NCBI RefSeq assembly: GCF_009831235.1
Contig: NZ_WUUL01000001.1
Location: 372,001 to 436,000, forward strand
Origin: Shimazuella alba
GTDB taxonomy: Bacteria; Bacillota; Bacilli; Thermoactinomycetales; Thermoactinomycetaceae
Length of the DNA: 64,000 bases
Direction: 5' to 3'
Shown here: positions 50,665 through 60,111 of the stretch, piece after piece
Numbering within the stretch: the first letter of the stretch is position 1
Layout: each line of letters opens with the position of its first letter
Notes under the pieces: model-generated
What the model saw: only the letters and a program-made list of their open reading frames with translations
What the model was told of the DNA's origin: nothing
Databases searched by the model: none
Program-made: the position numbers and the translations under genes

Positions 50665-51502
50665 TCCCTCTTCCCCCATATAGTGCCAATTTAACTTCTT
50701 CTCGTAGATGAATAACATGCTCTTCTGTTGGAAACGTTTTGTTCTTCACTTCACTTACATACTTCTCTAATCCATTTTTCATCGTATCTCCAACAGATGC
50801 GAATCTCTTCACAAACGATGGTGACCATTCACCACCCATTCCTAGTAAATCATGAAGAACAAGTACTTGACCATCTGTATATCGTCCTGCCCCTATTCCA
50901 ATAACTGGAATGGAGAGGGATTTTGTAATCTCTTCTGCTAATTCCTCTGGAACACACTCAAGAACCAAGCCAAAAGCCCCTGCTTCTTCTACTGCTTTTG
51001 CTTCACTCAGTAACCTTTTTACTGTCGGTTCCTCTTTTCCTTGAATAATGTAACCACCTAATTGATTGACGGATTGCGGAGTAAGTCCTAGATGCCCCAT
51101 AACAGGGATTCCAGCATCAGTAAGGGTTCTAATTTTATCTAAAACCGGCTCTCCTCCTTCTATTTTCACACCATAAGCTAGTCCTTCTTGCATTAATTTT
51201 CCAGCTGATTTTAGCACTTCCATTGTAGGCAAATGAGCCGTTAAAAAAGGAAGATCTGCGATGACCATTGATTGTTTCGTAGCCCGAGTTACAGCTTTGG
51301 TATGATGTAACATATCATCTAAGGTCACAGGTATAGTCGATTCATAACCTAAGACAACCATTCCTAGTGAATCTCCAACCAATAGAATCTCCGCCCCTGC
51401 TTCTTCTGCTATTTTTGCAGCTGGGAAGTCATACGCAGTCACCATTGCTATTTTTTCACCTTGTGACTTTTTCTTTTCCAATGTTCTTCTGGTTACACCC
51501 AT
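50651..51502 (-). CDS. panB: 3-methyl-2-oxobutanoate hydroxymethyltransferase
   Basis: The protein has 283 residues from the ATG at 51502 after TTAGGAGGG. Motifs are VTAYDFPAAKIAEEAG, VGDSLGMVVLGY (metal-binding Asp), GVKIEGGE and GIGAGRYTDGQVLVLHD. First step of the pantothenate branch. The frame is open far upstream but that part is the leader RNA. Confidence 0.95.
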   Translation of the reverse strand: MGVTRRTLEKKKSQGEKIAMVTAYDFPAAKIAEEAGAEILLVGDSLGMVVLGYESTIPVTLDDMLHHTKAVTRATKQSMVIADLPFLTAHLPTMEVLKSAGKLMQEGLAYGVKIEGGEPVLDKIRTLTDAGIPVMGHLGLTPQSVNQLGGYIIQGKEEPTVKRLLSEAKAVEEAGAFGLVLECVPEELAEEITKSLSIPVIGIGAGRYTDGQVLVLHDLLGMGGEWSPSFVKRFASVGDTMKNGLEKYVSEVKNKTFPTEEHVIHLREEVKLALYGGRGNGTS

Positions 51503-51543
51503 CCGATAAACCCTCCTAAGGCAATATGCTACCCTGCCGAGAA

Positions 51544-51720
51544 ATAAAAAAAGCTCTTCCCCTGATAAGGTGAGAGCTGGCTGGTGCAAATTAGCCGATA
51601 CATACTGGATACCGAAAAGAATCTGTTCCATTTTGGACAGATGAAATCCAGTATTTGCAATGTTGTGTATCGCTCCAAATTTGGATGCAATCACCCTGCT
51701 CTATGCTTAGAGTAGCCAAA
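51544..51720 (-). ncRNA. Structured leader with terminator upstream of panB (pan-motif-like)
   Basis: On the minus strand three nested helices can be drawn: CGATACA / TGTATCG (51666-51672 with 51596-51602), TACTGGAT / ATCCAGTA (51646-51653 with 51603-51610) and ATCTGT / ACAGAT (51637-51642 with 51621-51626). A terminator hairpin AGCTCT / AGAGCT with seven T follows (51544-51578), 42 bp before the panB start. This is the layout of an attenuator. A candidate riboswitch called the pan motif is known upstream of panB in Firmicutes. Confidence 0.65.
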
Positions 51721-52067
51721 AAACAGCAAAAAAACAATAGGAAATTCTTATTTTATTGGATAATTTTATCATATATTTAAATCAATTCTGATTAAAAGGT
51801 ACGATTAGACATTATTTTAGATACTTTCCAACCAAAAATTGTACAAGGCACAGTGACACACGGTTCCATACCATAGATCACAAAGTATAATTGCATTCCA
51901 ACTAACTAACAATAGATTAATCTAGATCCTATAGTGTTTCGCTCAACCATAACACAACAAGAACCTCTAAATGCCACTTCGTCGTTTCAAGGGGGCGCCG
52001 CTGATCATACCCTCTTAATTAGGTTTTCTGTTATACAAATTGGATCTGGAAACTAAAACTATTGATA
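51721..52067. other. Intergenic stretch upstream of the pan leader
   Basis: AT-rich around 51725-51790, where the pan promoter is expected, but no -35/-10 pair is convincing. One GC-rich spot (GGGGGCGCCGC near 51990) stands out. No gene is seen. Confidence 0.35.
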
Positions 52068-52102
52068 AAACTAGCACACCGCTTGACTTGGTGTGCTAGT
52101 TT
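52068..52102 (-). terminator. Terminator of the cca-birA unit
   Basis: The 13-bp perfect stem AAACTAGCACACC / GGTGTGCTAGTTT lies directly after the birA stop. Confidence 0.9.
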
Positions 52103-52104
52103 CT

Positions 52105-53082
52105 TTACTCTTTATCAATATCTGCTGAATAGATAGTGATCAGCTCTTTACCTGATCGAACCATTAAAGAACCATCAGAACTTAAACTTTCTGCTACTCC
52201 TACAACCTTGGCTTGCGGAGTTTTAGCAGTTATCTTCTTTCCAATTAAATCTGATAGTGATTCCCACCTATTACGAATCGGTTCAAATCCCTGTTCTAAG
52301 TATAGGAGATAATAATACTCGAGTTCTTTCATTACTTCTGCGATTAAACTTGCTCGGGAATAAGATTGCTTACCTTGCACTGCCAAAGATGTTGCTACTT
52401 CTTTTAGCTCAGATGGAAAATGATCTGACTGCTGATTCACATTGATCCCCATTCCCAGAACAATGTATTCAATTTTATCTTGATCACCCCGTAATTCAGT
52501 CAAGATACCACATATTTTTTTTCCCTGTAGGAGCAGATCATTAGGCCATTTTATTTTTATCGGAAGATTGGTTTGATTGATGATCGCTGAACTCACTCCG
52601 ACCGATGCCAACAAAGTAAGATGGGAAGCTTGTTGAATAGGGATAGGTGGCCGAAGAATCAAGCTCATCCAAATGCCTGTTTTAGGAGGAGAATACCATA
52701 CTCTCCCGAGTCTCCCTTTTCCCGCCTGCTGCTCATCTGCTATAACCAATGATCCTTCTGGTGCTCCAGCCCTTGCCCATTGATGAGCCAAAATTTGCGT
52801 AGATTTGGCTACTGGCTCATAACGAATTTGTTGTCCAAACAATTTCGTGCTTAGTTCATTTTGGATTTCTTCGGTCGCAACACGATCAGGTCGATAAATC
52901 AACCTATACCCTTTTCTAGGCTTTGCTTCTATTTCATATCCTTCATTTCTAAGTTCTTTGATATGCTTCCAAATTGCAGCTCTGCTGACTCCTACACGTT
53001 TACTAATCTCTTCCCCAGATAAAAAATTAGCACTATTTTCCAGCAGAACTGACAAGACTTCATGACGTAAGACCTGCCCCAT
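52105..53082 (-). CDS. birA: Biotin-protein ligase and biotin repressor
   Basis: The protein has 325 residues. The N-terminal HTH is LSGEEISKRVGVSRAAIWKH, the biotinyl-AMP loop GKGRLGRVWYSP, the ligase core IKWPNDLLLQGKKICGIL and the C-terminal SH3-like domain. It biotinylates carboxylases and represses biotin genes. The start overlaps the cca end by 23 bp. Confidence 0.95.
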   Translation of the reverse strand: MGQVLRHEVLSVLLENSANFLSGEEISKRVGVSRAAIWKHIKELRNEGYEIEAKPRKGYRLIYRPDRVATEEIQNELSTKLFGQQIRYEPVAKSTQILAHQWARAGAPEGSLVIADEQQAGKGRLGRVWYSPPKTGIWMSLILRPPIPIQQASHLTLLASVGVSSAIINQTNLPIKIKWPNDLLLQGKKICGILTELRGDQDKIEYIVLGMGINVNQQSDHFPSELKEVATSLAVQGKQSYSRASLIAEVMKELEYYYLLYLEQGFEPIRNRWESLSDLIGKKITAKTPQAKVVGVAESLSSDGSLMVRSGKELITIYSADIDKE

Positions 53083-54301
53083 ATTTTCCGCCTTCCTTTT
53101 CTAAAACCTTTGTTACATTTGGCAAATGTCCAAAAACCACTTGATGATATAAATACTGTAATGTTTTTTTCAACCAAGGTCCCGCTACTTTGCCAGTTAC
53201 ACGAAGAAGATCATTCCCATTTATTGCTAATTCAGATAACTGATGAATCGGCATTTGCTTCCACCATTTTTCCAATGGCAAGTGGGATTTTCGTTTTGTA
53301 ATCTTCTCCCATATCTGTTCAGCCATCAGAACTGCGTTCAATTGGTATTTTAATAACAACAATTTTCCTTGTTCTTCTGTTATCGTGATATCCCATTCAT
53401 CTATTAGTGTTATGATGCTTGCTATCTTCCGTTTATCATGATTAGAGAACTTAAACTTAGGAAGTATTGAAATAAGGTCTTTGCTGCAAACTGGTTGATG
53501 ATTTTCAGATCGTCTGAAAATCAGATATAAAAAATACACCCATCTTTCCAAAGTAGTAGAAAAAAAATCTAAGTTATTCCATTCTACTTCCGTGATATTC
53601 AGTTCAGTGGTCTGTAAATGAAATGGCGGCATATTCAAAATCAAGTTGGTGCTTAGTAGTGGACGAAGCCCTTTTGATGGTTGTCTGGATTTCCATATTT
53701 TTTCAAATTCTGTTACTATCCTTTCTACTGCGAGGTGATTCGCATAGGATTTGCATTTTTGGATTGCTTTCATTGTAGATTCATCTATAGAAAAAGAAAG
53801 TTGAGATGCAAATCGGCATGCACGCAGCATACGAAGTGCATCTTCTTCAAAACGATGTTCTGCTTTTCCCACTGTTCGAATGATGCCTGTTCTCAAGTCA
53901 TCACGACCATTTACATAATCGATCACATTACCTTTTCGATTCATCGCCATTGCGTTTATCGTAAAATCACGACGCATTAAATCGTATTTTAATTGAGAAA
54001 CAAATTGAACATCTTTAGGACGTCTGTGATCCTCATAATTACCTTCTACTCGATATGTGGTCACTTCAATTACTGTTTTATTTTGAATCACACTAATGGT
54101 TCCATGTTTTATTCCTGTTGGGATTGTACGTGGAAATACCTTCATGATTTCATTTGGTAGAGCATTGGTGGTAATATCATAATCTGCTGGCTCTTTCCCC
54201 AACAGATTATCACGAACACAACCACCCACCAAAAATGCTTCATAACCAGCATCTTCTAATAATCGGAGAACCTCTTTTGCAGCTATAAACTGCTCATTCA
54301 T
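53060..54301 (-). CDS. cca: CCA tRNA nucleotidyltransferase
   Basis: The protein has 413 residues. The class II polymerase-beta head is AFLVGGCVRDNLLGKEPADYD with GG and the DxD pair, then RRDFTINAMAMN and EDALRMLRACRFASQL. It adds the CCA end to tRNAs. It starts one base after bshA stops. Confidence 0.95.
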   Translation of the reverse strand: MNEQFIAAKEVLRLLEDAGYEAFLVGGCVRDNLLGKEPADYDITTNALPNEIMKVFPRTIPTGIKHGTISVIQNKTVIEVTTYRVEGNYEDHRRPKDVQFVSQLKYDLMRRDFTINAMAMNRKGNVIDYVNGRDDLRTGIIRTVGKAEHRFEEDALRMLRACRFASQLSFSIDESTMKAIQKCKSYANHLAVERIVTEFEKIWKSRQPSKGLRPLLSTNLILNMPPFHLQTTELNITEVEWNNLDFFSTTLERWVYFLYLIFRRSENHQPVCSKDLISILPKFKFSNHDKRKIASIITLIDEWDITITEEQGKLLLLKYQLNAVLMAEQIWEKITKRKSHLPLEKWWKQMPIHQLSELAINGNDLLRVTGKVAGPWLKKTLQYLYHQVVFGHLPNVTKVLEKEGGKYGAGLTS

Positions 54302-54302
54302 T

Positions 54303-55424
54303 TTATTTTTCCCCTAACACACGTTCATATAGCGCTTCATACTGATCTACGATTCGATCCGCACGAAATTCTTGATCTACTCGATGCAATCCGTTTTGGA
54401 CAAATAGCTGATGAGTGGAGTCGTTTTGTAAAATATTTATCGCATATTTAGCCATCTCATTTACATCGCCCAATTCTGCCAAATAACCTGTCTCCCCATG
54501 TATTACTACTTCTGGTATCCCTCCAATTCGTGACCCAATAGTTGGTACACCACAAGCCATTGCTTCCAGTGCAACCAAACCAAAGCTTTCTTTTGCTGAG
54601 GGAAGCAGGAGTAGATCCGCAATCGACATAAATTGCGAAACATCATCTTGTCTTCCTAAAAAATGTACCCTATCCGTTAAATTCAAAGAACGAACTAATT
54701 CATGGATTGCCGACCACTCAGGACCTTGTCCAACTAATAAAAGTCTTGCAGGAAGGGCTTTTTGAATTTGATCAAACACTTTGATCACATCATGAGGTCT
54801 CTTCACTTCACGAAAATTGGAAATATGAATGATTAATTTTTCATCTGGACAAACATAGTTATCTTTCAAATAACGGACATTACGTGGATGATAGATTCTT
54901 TGATCGACAAAGTTATAGATACGATCAATTTCCAGATCGGGATTAAATAGTTCTTGCGTTTGCTGTTTTAAGTTTTCTGATACAGCAGTAACTGCATCAC
55001 TTTGTTTCATGCCAAAACAAATAATATTGTGCAGTGTCGGGTCATCACCCAACACTGTAATATCTGTTCCATGTAGTGTTGTTACAACTTTTAAATGTTC
55101 GCCAACCATTTGCTTCGCCAAATAAGCAGATATAGCATGTGGGACCGCGTAATGAACATGTAATAAATCTAGTTCGTATAGTTTTGCAACTTGTGCCATG
55201 CGACTTGCCAAAGTAAGATCGTAAGGAGGATATTTGAATAAAGAGTACCTACTTACCTCTACCTCATGGTAAAAAATATTTTGCTGAAAGCCTCCTAAAC
55301 GAAAAGGCATATCATACGTAATAAAATGAATGTCATGACCACGTTCTGCTAATAGTTTTCCTAATTCTGTTGCGATTACTCCAGATCCACCATGGGTTGG
55401 ATAGCAAGTAAAACCAATTTTCAT
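54303..55424 (-). CDS. bshA: N-acetyl-alpha-D-glucosaminyl L-malate synthase (bacillithiol)
   Basis: The protein has 373 residues, a GT4 glycosyltransferase: MKIGFTCYPTHGGSGVIATELG (donor loop), VTTLHGTDITVLG and KESFGLVALEAMACGVP (E-x7-E motif). It makes the first bacillithiol precursor from UDP-GlcNAc and malate. It follows bshB1 on the same strand, 12 bp apart. Confidence 0.95.
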   Translation of the reverse strand: MKIGFTCYPTHGGSGVIATELGKLLAERGHDIHFITYDMPFRLGGFQQNIFYHEVEVSRYSLFKYPPYDLTLASRMAQVAKLYELDLLHVHYAVPHAISAYLAKQMVGEHLKVVTTLHGTDITVLGDDPTLHNIICFGMKQSDAVTAVSENLKQQTQELFNPDLEIDRIYNFVDQRIYHPRNVRYLKDNYVCPDEKLIIHISNFREVKRPHDVIKVFDQIQKALPARLLLVGQGPEWSAIHELVRSLNLTDRVHFLGRQDDVSQFMSIADLLLLPSAKESFGLVALEAMACGVPTIGSRIGGIPEVVIHGETGYLAELGDVNEMAKYAINILQNDSTHQLFVQNGLHRVDQEFRADRIVDQYEALYERVLGEK

Positions 55425-55436
55425 GATAAATTCCCC

Positions 55437-56135
55437 TTACAGAAGGTAACCTAATGAGATAGGACGTGCACTTACCAACGCTTCTCCATACGTAACTCCG
55501 ATTTGTTGACCCCAAAGTCGGTCCCGTCCCTCAATCATTCCAAAGAAATTTGGCTTGTTTAGAGGTGTGATGGCATTGTTTTCTTGTTGCCCAAACTGAC
55601 TTTTGTACGCTTTAAATGCAGCGATTTTTTGTTGATAGACAGAGCCAATATCTACAATTACATCTGCATCTGCCAAATCATTAATAAAATAATGAAAAAC
55701 TTTACTAACACGATGTATTTCTTCGTTCCCTGGTGTTATGATCTTCTGGATGCCCGCATCGAAAACTGCTTCTTTTACTAATTGGTTACATGCAACATGG
55801 TCTGGATGTCGATCTTTAAAATAAGGAGAGAAAATGATTTTGGGTTTTAGTTGACGAATGATCTGTGTAATCATCAGGAGTTGCTCTTTTGTTCCAATTA
55901 ATCCTCTATCCGGAAAACCAAGACAATATCGTGAAGTTAAACCTAACGCTTCTCCTGCTCGTTCTGCTTCTATTTGGCGGTTTTCAACGGTGCCATTGGA
56001 AGACAACTCAGCATAAGTCAGATCACAAATCGCTGTTTTAAATCCTGCTCTTGCGTGTTTGGCTAAAATACCTCCTGCACCCAGTTCCACATCATCCGGA
56101 TGTGCCCCAAAGGCTAATATATCTATTTTGCTCAT
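55437..56135 (-). CDS. bshB1: Bacillithiol biosynthesis deacetylase BshB1
   Basis: The protein has 232 residues. The zinc site is AFGAHPDDVELGAGG, with YFKDRHPDHVACNQLV as the second His group. It removes the acetyl group of GlcNAc-malate. In B. subtilis mgsA lies between dapB and this gene; here dapB is directly upstream. Confidence 0.94.
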   Translation of the reverse strand: MSKIDILAFGAHPDDVELGAGGILAKHARAGFKTAICDLTYAELSSNGTVENRQIEAERAGEALGLTSRYCLGFPDRGLIGTKEQLLMITQIIRQLKPKIIFSPYFKDRHPDHVACNQLVKEAVFDAGIQKIITPGNEEIHRVSKVFHYFINDLADADVIVDIGSVYQQKIAAFKAYKSQFGQQENNAITPLNKPNFFGMIEGRDRLWGQQIGVTYGEALVSARPISLGYLL

Positions 56136-56140
56136 ATAAC

Positions 56141-56920
56141 CTATACCTCCAAAATATTTTCTAAACCATATACTAATTGATTCATTTCTAATACTTTCTC
56201 GACAGCTATTTGCACACCCGGCATAAATGACTCTCGATTTAAGGAATCATGACGAATCGTCAATAATTGTCCTGTTCCTCCAAATAAGACCTCTTGGTGT
56301 GCTACCAAACCTGGTAATCGAACGCTATGAATACGAAACCCATGATAATCAGCACCCCTTGCCCCTTCCCACATCTCAATCTCTTTGGGATGACCCTGTT
56401 TCATCTGTCTACGACTTTCCGTAATTAGCTCAGCTGTTTTTAAGGATGTTCCTGAAGGTGCATCCAATTTACGATCATGATGTGATTCAATAATTTCGAC
56501 ATGAGGCAAATATTTTGCCGCTTGTGCTGCAAAACGCATCATTAGAATAGCGCCTATTGCAAAATTAGGAGCGATAATTCCACCTAAATTTGCTTGTTTG
56601 AACTCTACTGTCAATTGGTTTAGTTCTTCTTCTGTAAGGCCTGTTGTACCAACGACAGGTCTTACACGATATGCACAAGCGATCTGTAAATGTTTCTTGA
56701 TCATTTCGGGACTTGTAAAATCAACTATGACATCTGCTTCATTAGCATCCAGTGCTTCTTCTAAAGTTGCGTAATATTTTGCGCCTTTTTGTATTTCTTG
56801 TTTAGCATATGTGCGTGAGACAGCACCCACTAGTTGAAAATGTTCTGTTCGGTTAATAAGTTTTACAACTTCCTGGCCCATTTTCCCAGATGCTCCAGCT
56901 ACAATGATGCGAATCGTCAT
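56141..56920 (-). CDS. dapB: 4-hydroxy-tetrahydrodipicolinate reductase
   Basis: The protein has 259 residues. NAD(P) motif IIVAGASGKMGQEVVKLI, catalytic HHDRKLDAPSGTSLKTAEL with His and Lys. Lysine/diaminopimelate pathway; also supplies dipicolinate precursors for spores. AAGGAGATAG precedes the ATG. Confidence 0.95.
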   Translation of the reverse strand: MTIRIIVAGASGKMGQEVVKLINRTEHFQLVGAVSRTYAKQEIQKGAKYYATLEEALDANEADVIVDFTSPEMIKKHLQIACAYRVRPVVGTTGLTEEELNQLTVEFKQANLGGIIAPNFAIGAILMMRFAAQAAKYLPHVEIIESHHDRKLDAPSGTSLKTAELITESRRQMKQGHPKEIEMWEGARGADYHGFRIHSVRLPGLVAHQEVLFGGTGQLLTIRHDSLNRESFMPGVQIAVEKVLEMNQLVYGLENILEV

Positions 56921-56936
56921 GATGTACTATCTCCTT

Positions 56937-57260
56937 CTATTTTCTTGTCCATCTATCTTTGTCTCGTGTATTATATTTTTCCATCACTGTATCAAAAGCG
57001 GTTTCCAGTTTTATCCCTAAGGAATTAGCAAAACAAGATATAATAAATAATAAATCTCCTAGTTCTTGCTCAATTGTATTCTCATCTTCTGTTACCTTCT
57101 TCGGTTTTTCACCATAACGATGGTTGACTTCTCGGGCTAATTCCCCTACTTCTTCCGTCATTCTTGCCAACATGGAAAGAGGATGGAAATAACCCTCTTT
57201 AAATTGGCTTATATATTGATCTACTTGTTTTTGCATCTCGTTTATTGTTTTTTCAGCCAT
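56937..57260 (-). CDS. MazG-like nucleotide pyrophosphohydrolase (YpjD)
   Basis: The protein has 107 residues. The four-helix NTP-PPase fold has the E-x-x-E / E-x-x-D metal sites in MLARMTEEVGELAREVNHRY and IEQELGDLLFIISCFAN. It probably hydrolyses non-canonical dNTPs. It starts the dapB-bshB1-bshA-cca-birA group. Confidence 0.9.
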   Translation of the reverse strand: MAEKTINEMQKQVDQYISQFKEGYFHPLSMLARMTEEVGELAREVNHRYGEKPKKVTEDENTIEQELGDLLFIISCFANSLGIKLETAFDTVMEKYNTRDKDRWTRK

Positions 57261-57317
57261 GCATTCTCCTCCTTACCAAATCTATGTTAGACCACTAACT
57301 CCATCTCGGCAACCATA

Positions 57318-58232
57318 TTGAAAGGATTTTTGGGAAAGCTATATAATAACGCTATTGAGCATGAGAAAGAGGCGAAAACTTTGCAACAGACTTTAAGACA
57401 TATTCGAAACTTATTAGCTATCTTTGTTGGTGGATTTATCTATTCGCTTGGAATCAACAGTTTTGCCCTTGCCAATAAATTGGCAGAAGGTGGATTTACA
57501 GGTATTGCACTGATCTTATTTTACTATTTTAAATGGTCTCCTGGATTAGTGGTATTTATTTTAAATATTCCTTTGCTGATAATTGGGTATAAACTTTTTG
57601 GAAAAAGAACTTTCTGGTATACGGTATTTGGCATATCATCCGTATCGATTTGCTTGGAATTAACCAAAACATGGCAGTATCCTACCGAAGATCTGCTGCT
57701 TGCTGCACTTTTTACTGGAGTACTGGTTGGCATAGGCCTAGGAATAATTTTCCGAGTAGGCGGAACATCAGGTGGCGTTGATATTATCGCTCGGGTCATG
57801 GATCGTTATTTTGGTTGGAATTTAGGTCGTACTTTCTTATTATTTGACTTTACGATTATCCTTATATCCATTTATTTAATTGGATTAGGAAAAGCTATGT
57901 ATACATTAGTTGCTGTATTTGTTGGTGCAAAAGTAATTGATTATGTCGTCGAAGGCGGAAAAACAGCCAAAGCTGCTTTTATTATATCTCACTCTCCTCA
58001 ACCGATTGCCGATTTGATTACGGAAAAAATGAACAGAGGTGTGACCAAATTAAAAGGAACAGGCGCATATACAGGACATGAGAAAGAAGTATTGTATGTT
58101 GTCGTTTCCCTTCGTGAAATGCCAAAGTTAAAAAACATCGTCCATGGAATAGACCCACATGCTTTTGTAGTTGTGAATGATGCTCGTGAAGTCCATGGTG
58201 AAGGCTTTTCGTTTGAAAGATCATCCATCTAA
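57318..58232 (+). CDS. YitT family membrane protein (YpjC)
   Basis: The protein has 304 residues. An N-terminal cytoplasmic helix is followed by five to six membrane helices (LLAIFVGGFIYSLGINSFAL, LVVFILNIPLLIIGYKLFG, LLAALFTGVLVGIGLGIIFR) and the C-terminal DUF2179 domain (GVTKLKGTGAYTGHEKEVLY). Function unknown in the family. TTG start. It is divergent from the mazG operon. Confidence 0.9.
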   Translation: MKGFLGKLYNNAIEHEKEAKTLQQTLRHIRNLLAIFVGGFIYSLGINSFALANKLAEGGFTGIALILFYYFKWSPGLVVFILNIPLLIIGYKLFGKRTFWYTVFGISSVSICLELTKTWQYPTEDLLLAALFTGVLVGIGLGIIFRVGGTSGGVDIIARVMDRYFGWNLGRTFLLFDFTIILISIYLIGLGKAMYTLVAVFVGAKVIDYVVEGGKTAKAAFIISHSPQPIADLITEKMNRGVTKLKGTGAYTGHEKEVLYVVVSLREMPKLKNIVHGIDPHAFVVVNDAREVHGEGFSFERSSI

Positions 58233-58290
58233 AATGGAACACTGATAATACGAAAACTAGACTCTGCTAAAAAGCTGAGCCTAGTTTGTT

Positions 58291-59073
58291 TCATGAAATG
58301 GTCGATTGAAACCTTTTGCGCCATGAAACATAGGTTAATATGCCAATGATTATAACACTAATGATAAACAAAAAGGTTGAAATCGGAACCTTTCCATAGG
58401 GATTGGTAACCGCAAGCACGTCCTGTTCGGAACCGTAAAAAAGTGGATACAATAATCTTTTCAATTGATTCAATGCAACTATCTGATGATTTTTGTCTGA
58501 ATTTCTATCTAGAAAAAGAAACAGCGAATCCACTTTTTGCACGGTTATAGGGCTTTTCGCCACAATCAATGCTGGTCGTAAAATAACATAATGATTATGC
58601 AGGATGTTAATCTCTTCTCGAATATCCCTATTCTTTTTTAAATCTGCTAGCATCTTATCTACTTGTCTCTTTAACACAGGATAATATGTTTTCCACATTG
58701 GTTGATAGGAATGACCTACTGCATCAAAAGCCAACAACAATCGTTTTGCGTAAAAGTTGAGTTCAACTGGATTCGGTGTTATTCGGTTTAATCTTCCCTC
58801 TAGATCGATGATAGTTGTGGATAATGCTTGAATTGCCTGCACACTCAACTGCTTCCCTGCAAAATTTGAATGTGAAAATAGATCAGCTAACTCCTCTAAT
58901 TTCTGTCTGGCTTCCACATATCTACCTGCATCTACTTCCTTGGAAATAAGTGTTGCATATGTTACCCATTGTTGTGTATCGGTCTGAACAAGCTCTTGTT
59001 CAGCCTGTACCAAATTTGGATAGAGAAGAAGACAAATTATAGTTAAGCATAATGTTCGTACCAATACCATCAC
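58291..59073 (-). CDS. YpjB-like sporulation protein
   Basis: The protein has 260 residues. A signal peptide (MMVLVRTLCLTIICLLLYPN, then VQA) is followed by a helical extracytoplasmic domain and one C-terminal membrane helix (FLFIISVIIIGILTYVSWRK). The position between ypjA and the YitT gene is that of B. subtilis ypjB, a sporulation gene. Confidence 0.85.
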   Translation of the reverse strand: MMVLVRTLCLTIICLLLYPNLVQAEQELVQTDTQQWVTYATLISKEVDAGRYVEARQKLEELADLFSHSNFAGKQLSVQAIQALSTTIIDLEGRLNRITPNPVELNFYAKRLLLAFDAVGHSYQPMWKTYYPVLKRQVDKMLADLKKNRDIREEINILHNHYVILRPALIVAKSPITVQKVDSLFLFLDRNSDKNHQIVALNQLKRLLYPLFYGSEQDVLAVTNPYGKVPISTFLFIISVIIIGILTYVSWRKRFQSTIS

Positions 59074-59422
59074 CTTTTTCCAGTCTTATTGGTACAAATT
59101 TATGCTTCTATGTCACCAGAATAGAAGAATGATACCAGATTTATTTCGTAAAATATTTCAGCCAAGATCTAAAACAAATTTATTGCACCATATCACCTGT
59201 GTTTTATTAACATTTTTTATAATAGATGGAATAAAGAACAGCGGATACAGTAGTAAATAAAGATTTGGAATCCACCATAAGAGATCAAACTCAAGCTTAA
59301 TCATCGAAAATACAATAGCTTGTAATCCTGACCAAGGGATAGAAATGCAAATCTGATAGTGGTCATTTATAAATAGTTTAAACGAAAATATTTATTCTTT
59401 AAGAAATGATATTTTTTCTTAT
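59074..59422. other. Intergenic stretch
   Basis: 349 AT-rich bases between ypjB and ypjA. No gene, and no strong hairpin. The promoter of ypjB is expected near 59090-59200 but is not clear. Confidence 0.4.
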
Positions 59423-60031
59423 TTACGAGTTTTTCCTTCTTATTTCAATGAAAATCAAAAAGATTACAATGGAAGTGATGCTTAGAAAAAATGTAAACCA
59501 TCCTACCAAATGATCGTATGTTTCTAAGAAGGAAGTTAACCACGGATGAATATCTAAACCATAATCAAGGGCATCATTTAATAAAGTCCATACAGATACG
59601 ATTATAATTTCTCTATAATGGAAATTTAATAATGGTGCGTAAAGCAAAGCTTGTATAGCCATACCTAAGTGTGAAAACATCAGCATATAATGCTCCCAGG
59701 TAAGGGATGGGAAAAACCCACTAGGATCTAAAGATGCACCCCATAAGATCATCACTACTGCCCAAATTCCGTATTTAAATAAGGTAACGACTGCAAACGC
59801 CTCTAAAAGAGCACTTTTTTTATTGCAAAGAAACAAAAATAAAACAATTGTAAAAAACAAACTGGCAGTTGGACTGTCTGGGACAAAAATAACCCATTTC
59901 CAGTCTGTTTGTTGAATCTGATTACCATACCAATAGTAACCATAGATTGTACCTAGTAGATTGACGATAAAGAGTGTCCATAAAAACCAACTTTGTTTTC
60001 TCCAACCAAGAAATACTTGTAAAGCAAACAT
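59423..60031 (-). CDS. YpjA-like membrane protein (DUF1405)
   Basis: The protein has 202 residues and about six membrane helices: SWFLWTLFIVNLLGTIYGYY, FVPDSPTASLFFTIVLFLFL, FTFFLSITSIVIFLIFIEI. FVPDSPTAS and the Trp/His-rich loops are typical of DUF1405. It follows the qcr terminator. Function unknown. Confidence 0.88.
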   Translation of the reverse strand: MFALQVFLGWRKQSWFLWTLFIVNLLGTIYGYYWYGNQIQQTDWKWVIFVPDSPTASLFFTIVLFLFLCNKKSALLEAFAVVTLFKYGIWAVVMILWGASLDPSGFFPSLTWEHYMLMFSHLGMAIQALLYAPLLNFHYREIIIVSVWTLLNDALDYGLDIHPWLTSFLETYDHLVGWFTFFLSITSIVIFLIFIEIRRKNS

Positions 60032-60053
60032 TTTTGTTCTCCTCTATGTAGAC

Positions 60054-60079
60054 AGAAACCCCGGATATCCGGGGTTTCT
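60054..60079 (-). terminator. Terminator of the qcr operon
   Basis: The perfect palindrome AGAAACCCCGGAT / ATCCGGGGTTTCT lies 33 bp after qcrC. Confidence 0.85.
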
Positions 60080-60111
60080 TGTTAAATATGTAAGATGCAA
60101 CGTAAGTTGCC

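Noticed and set aside
51580-51720. T-box riboswitch upstream of panB
   Set aside because: There is a leader with a terminator, but no T-box consensus (GGGTGGNACCGCG) and no aminoacyl-tRNA-related gene follows.
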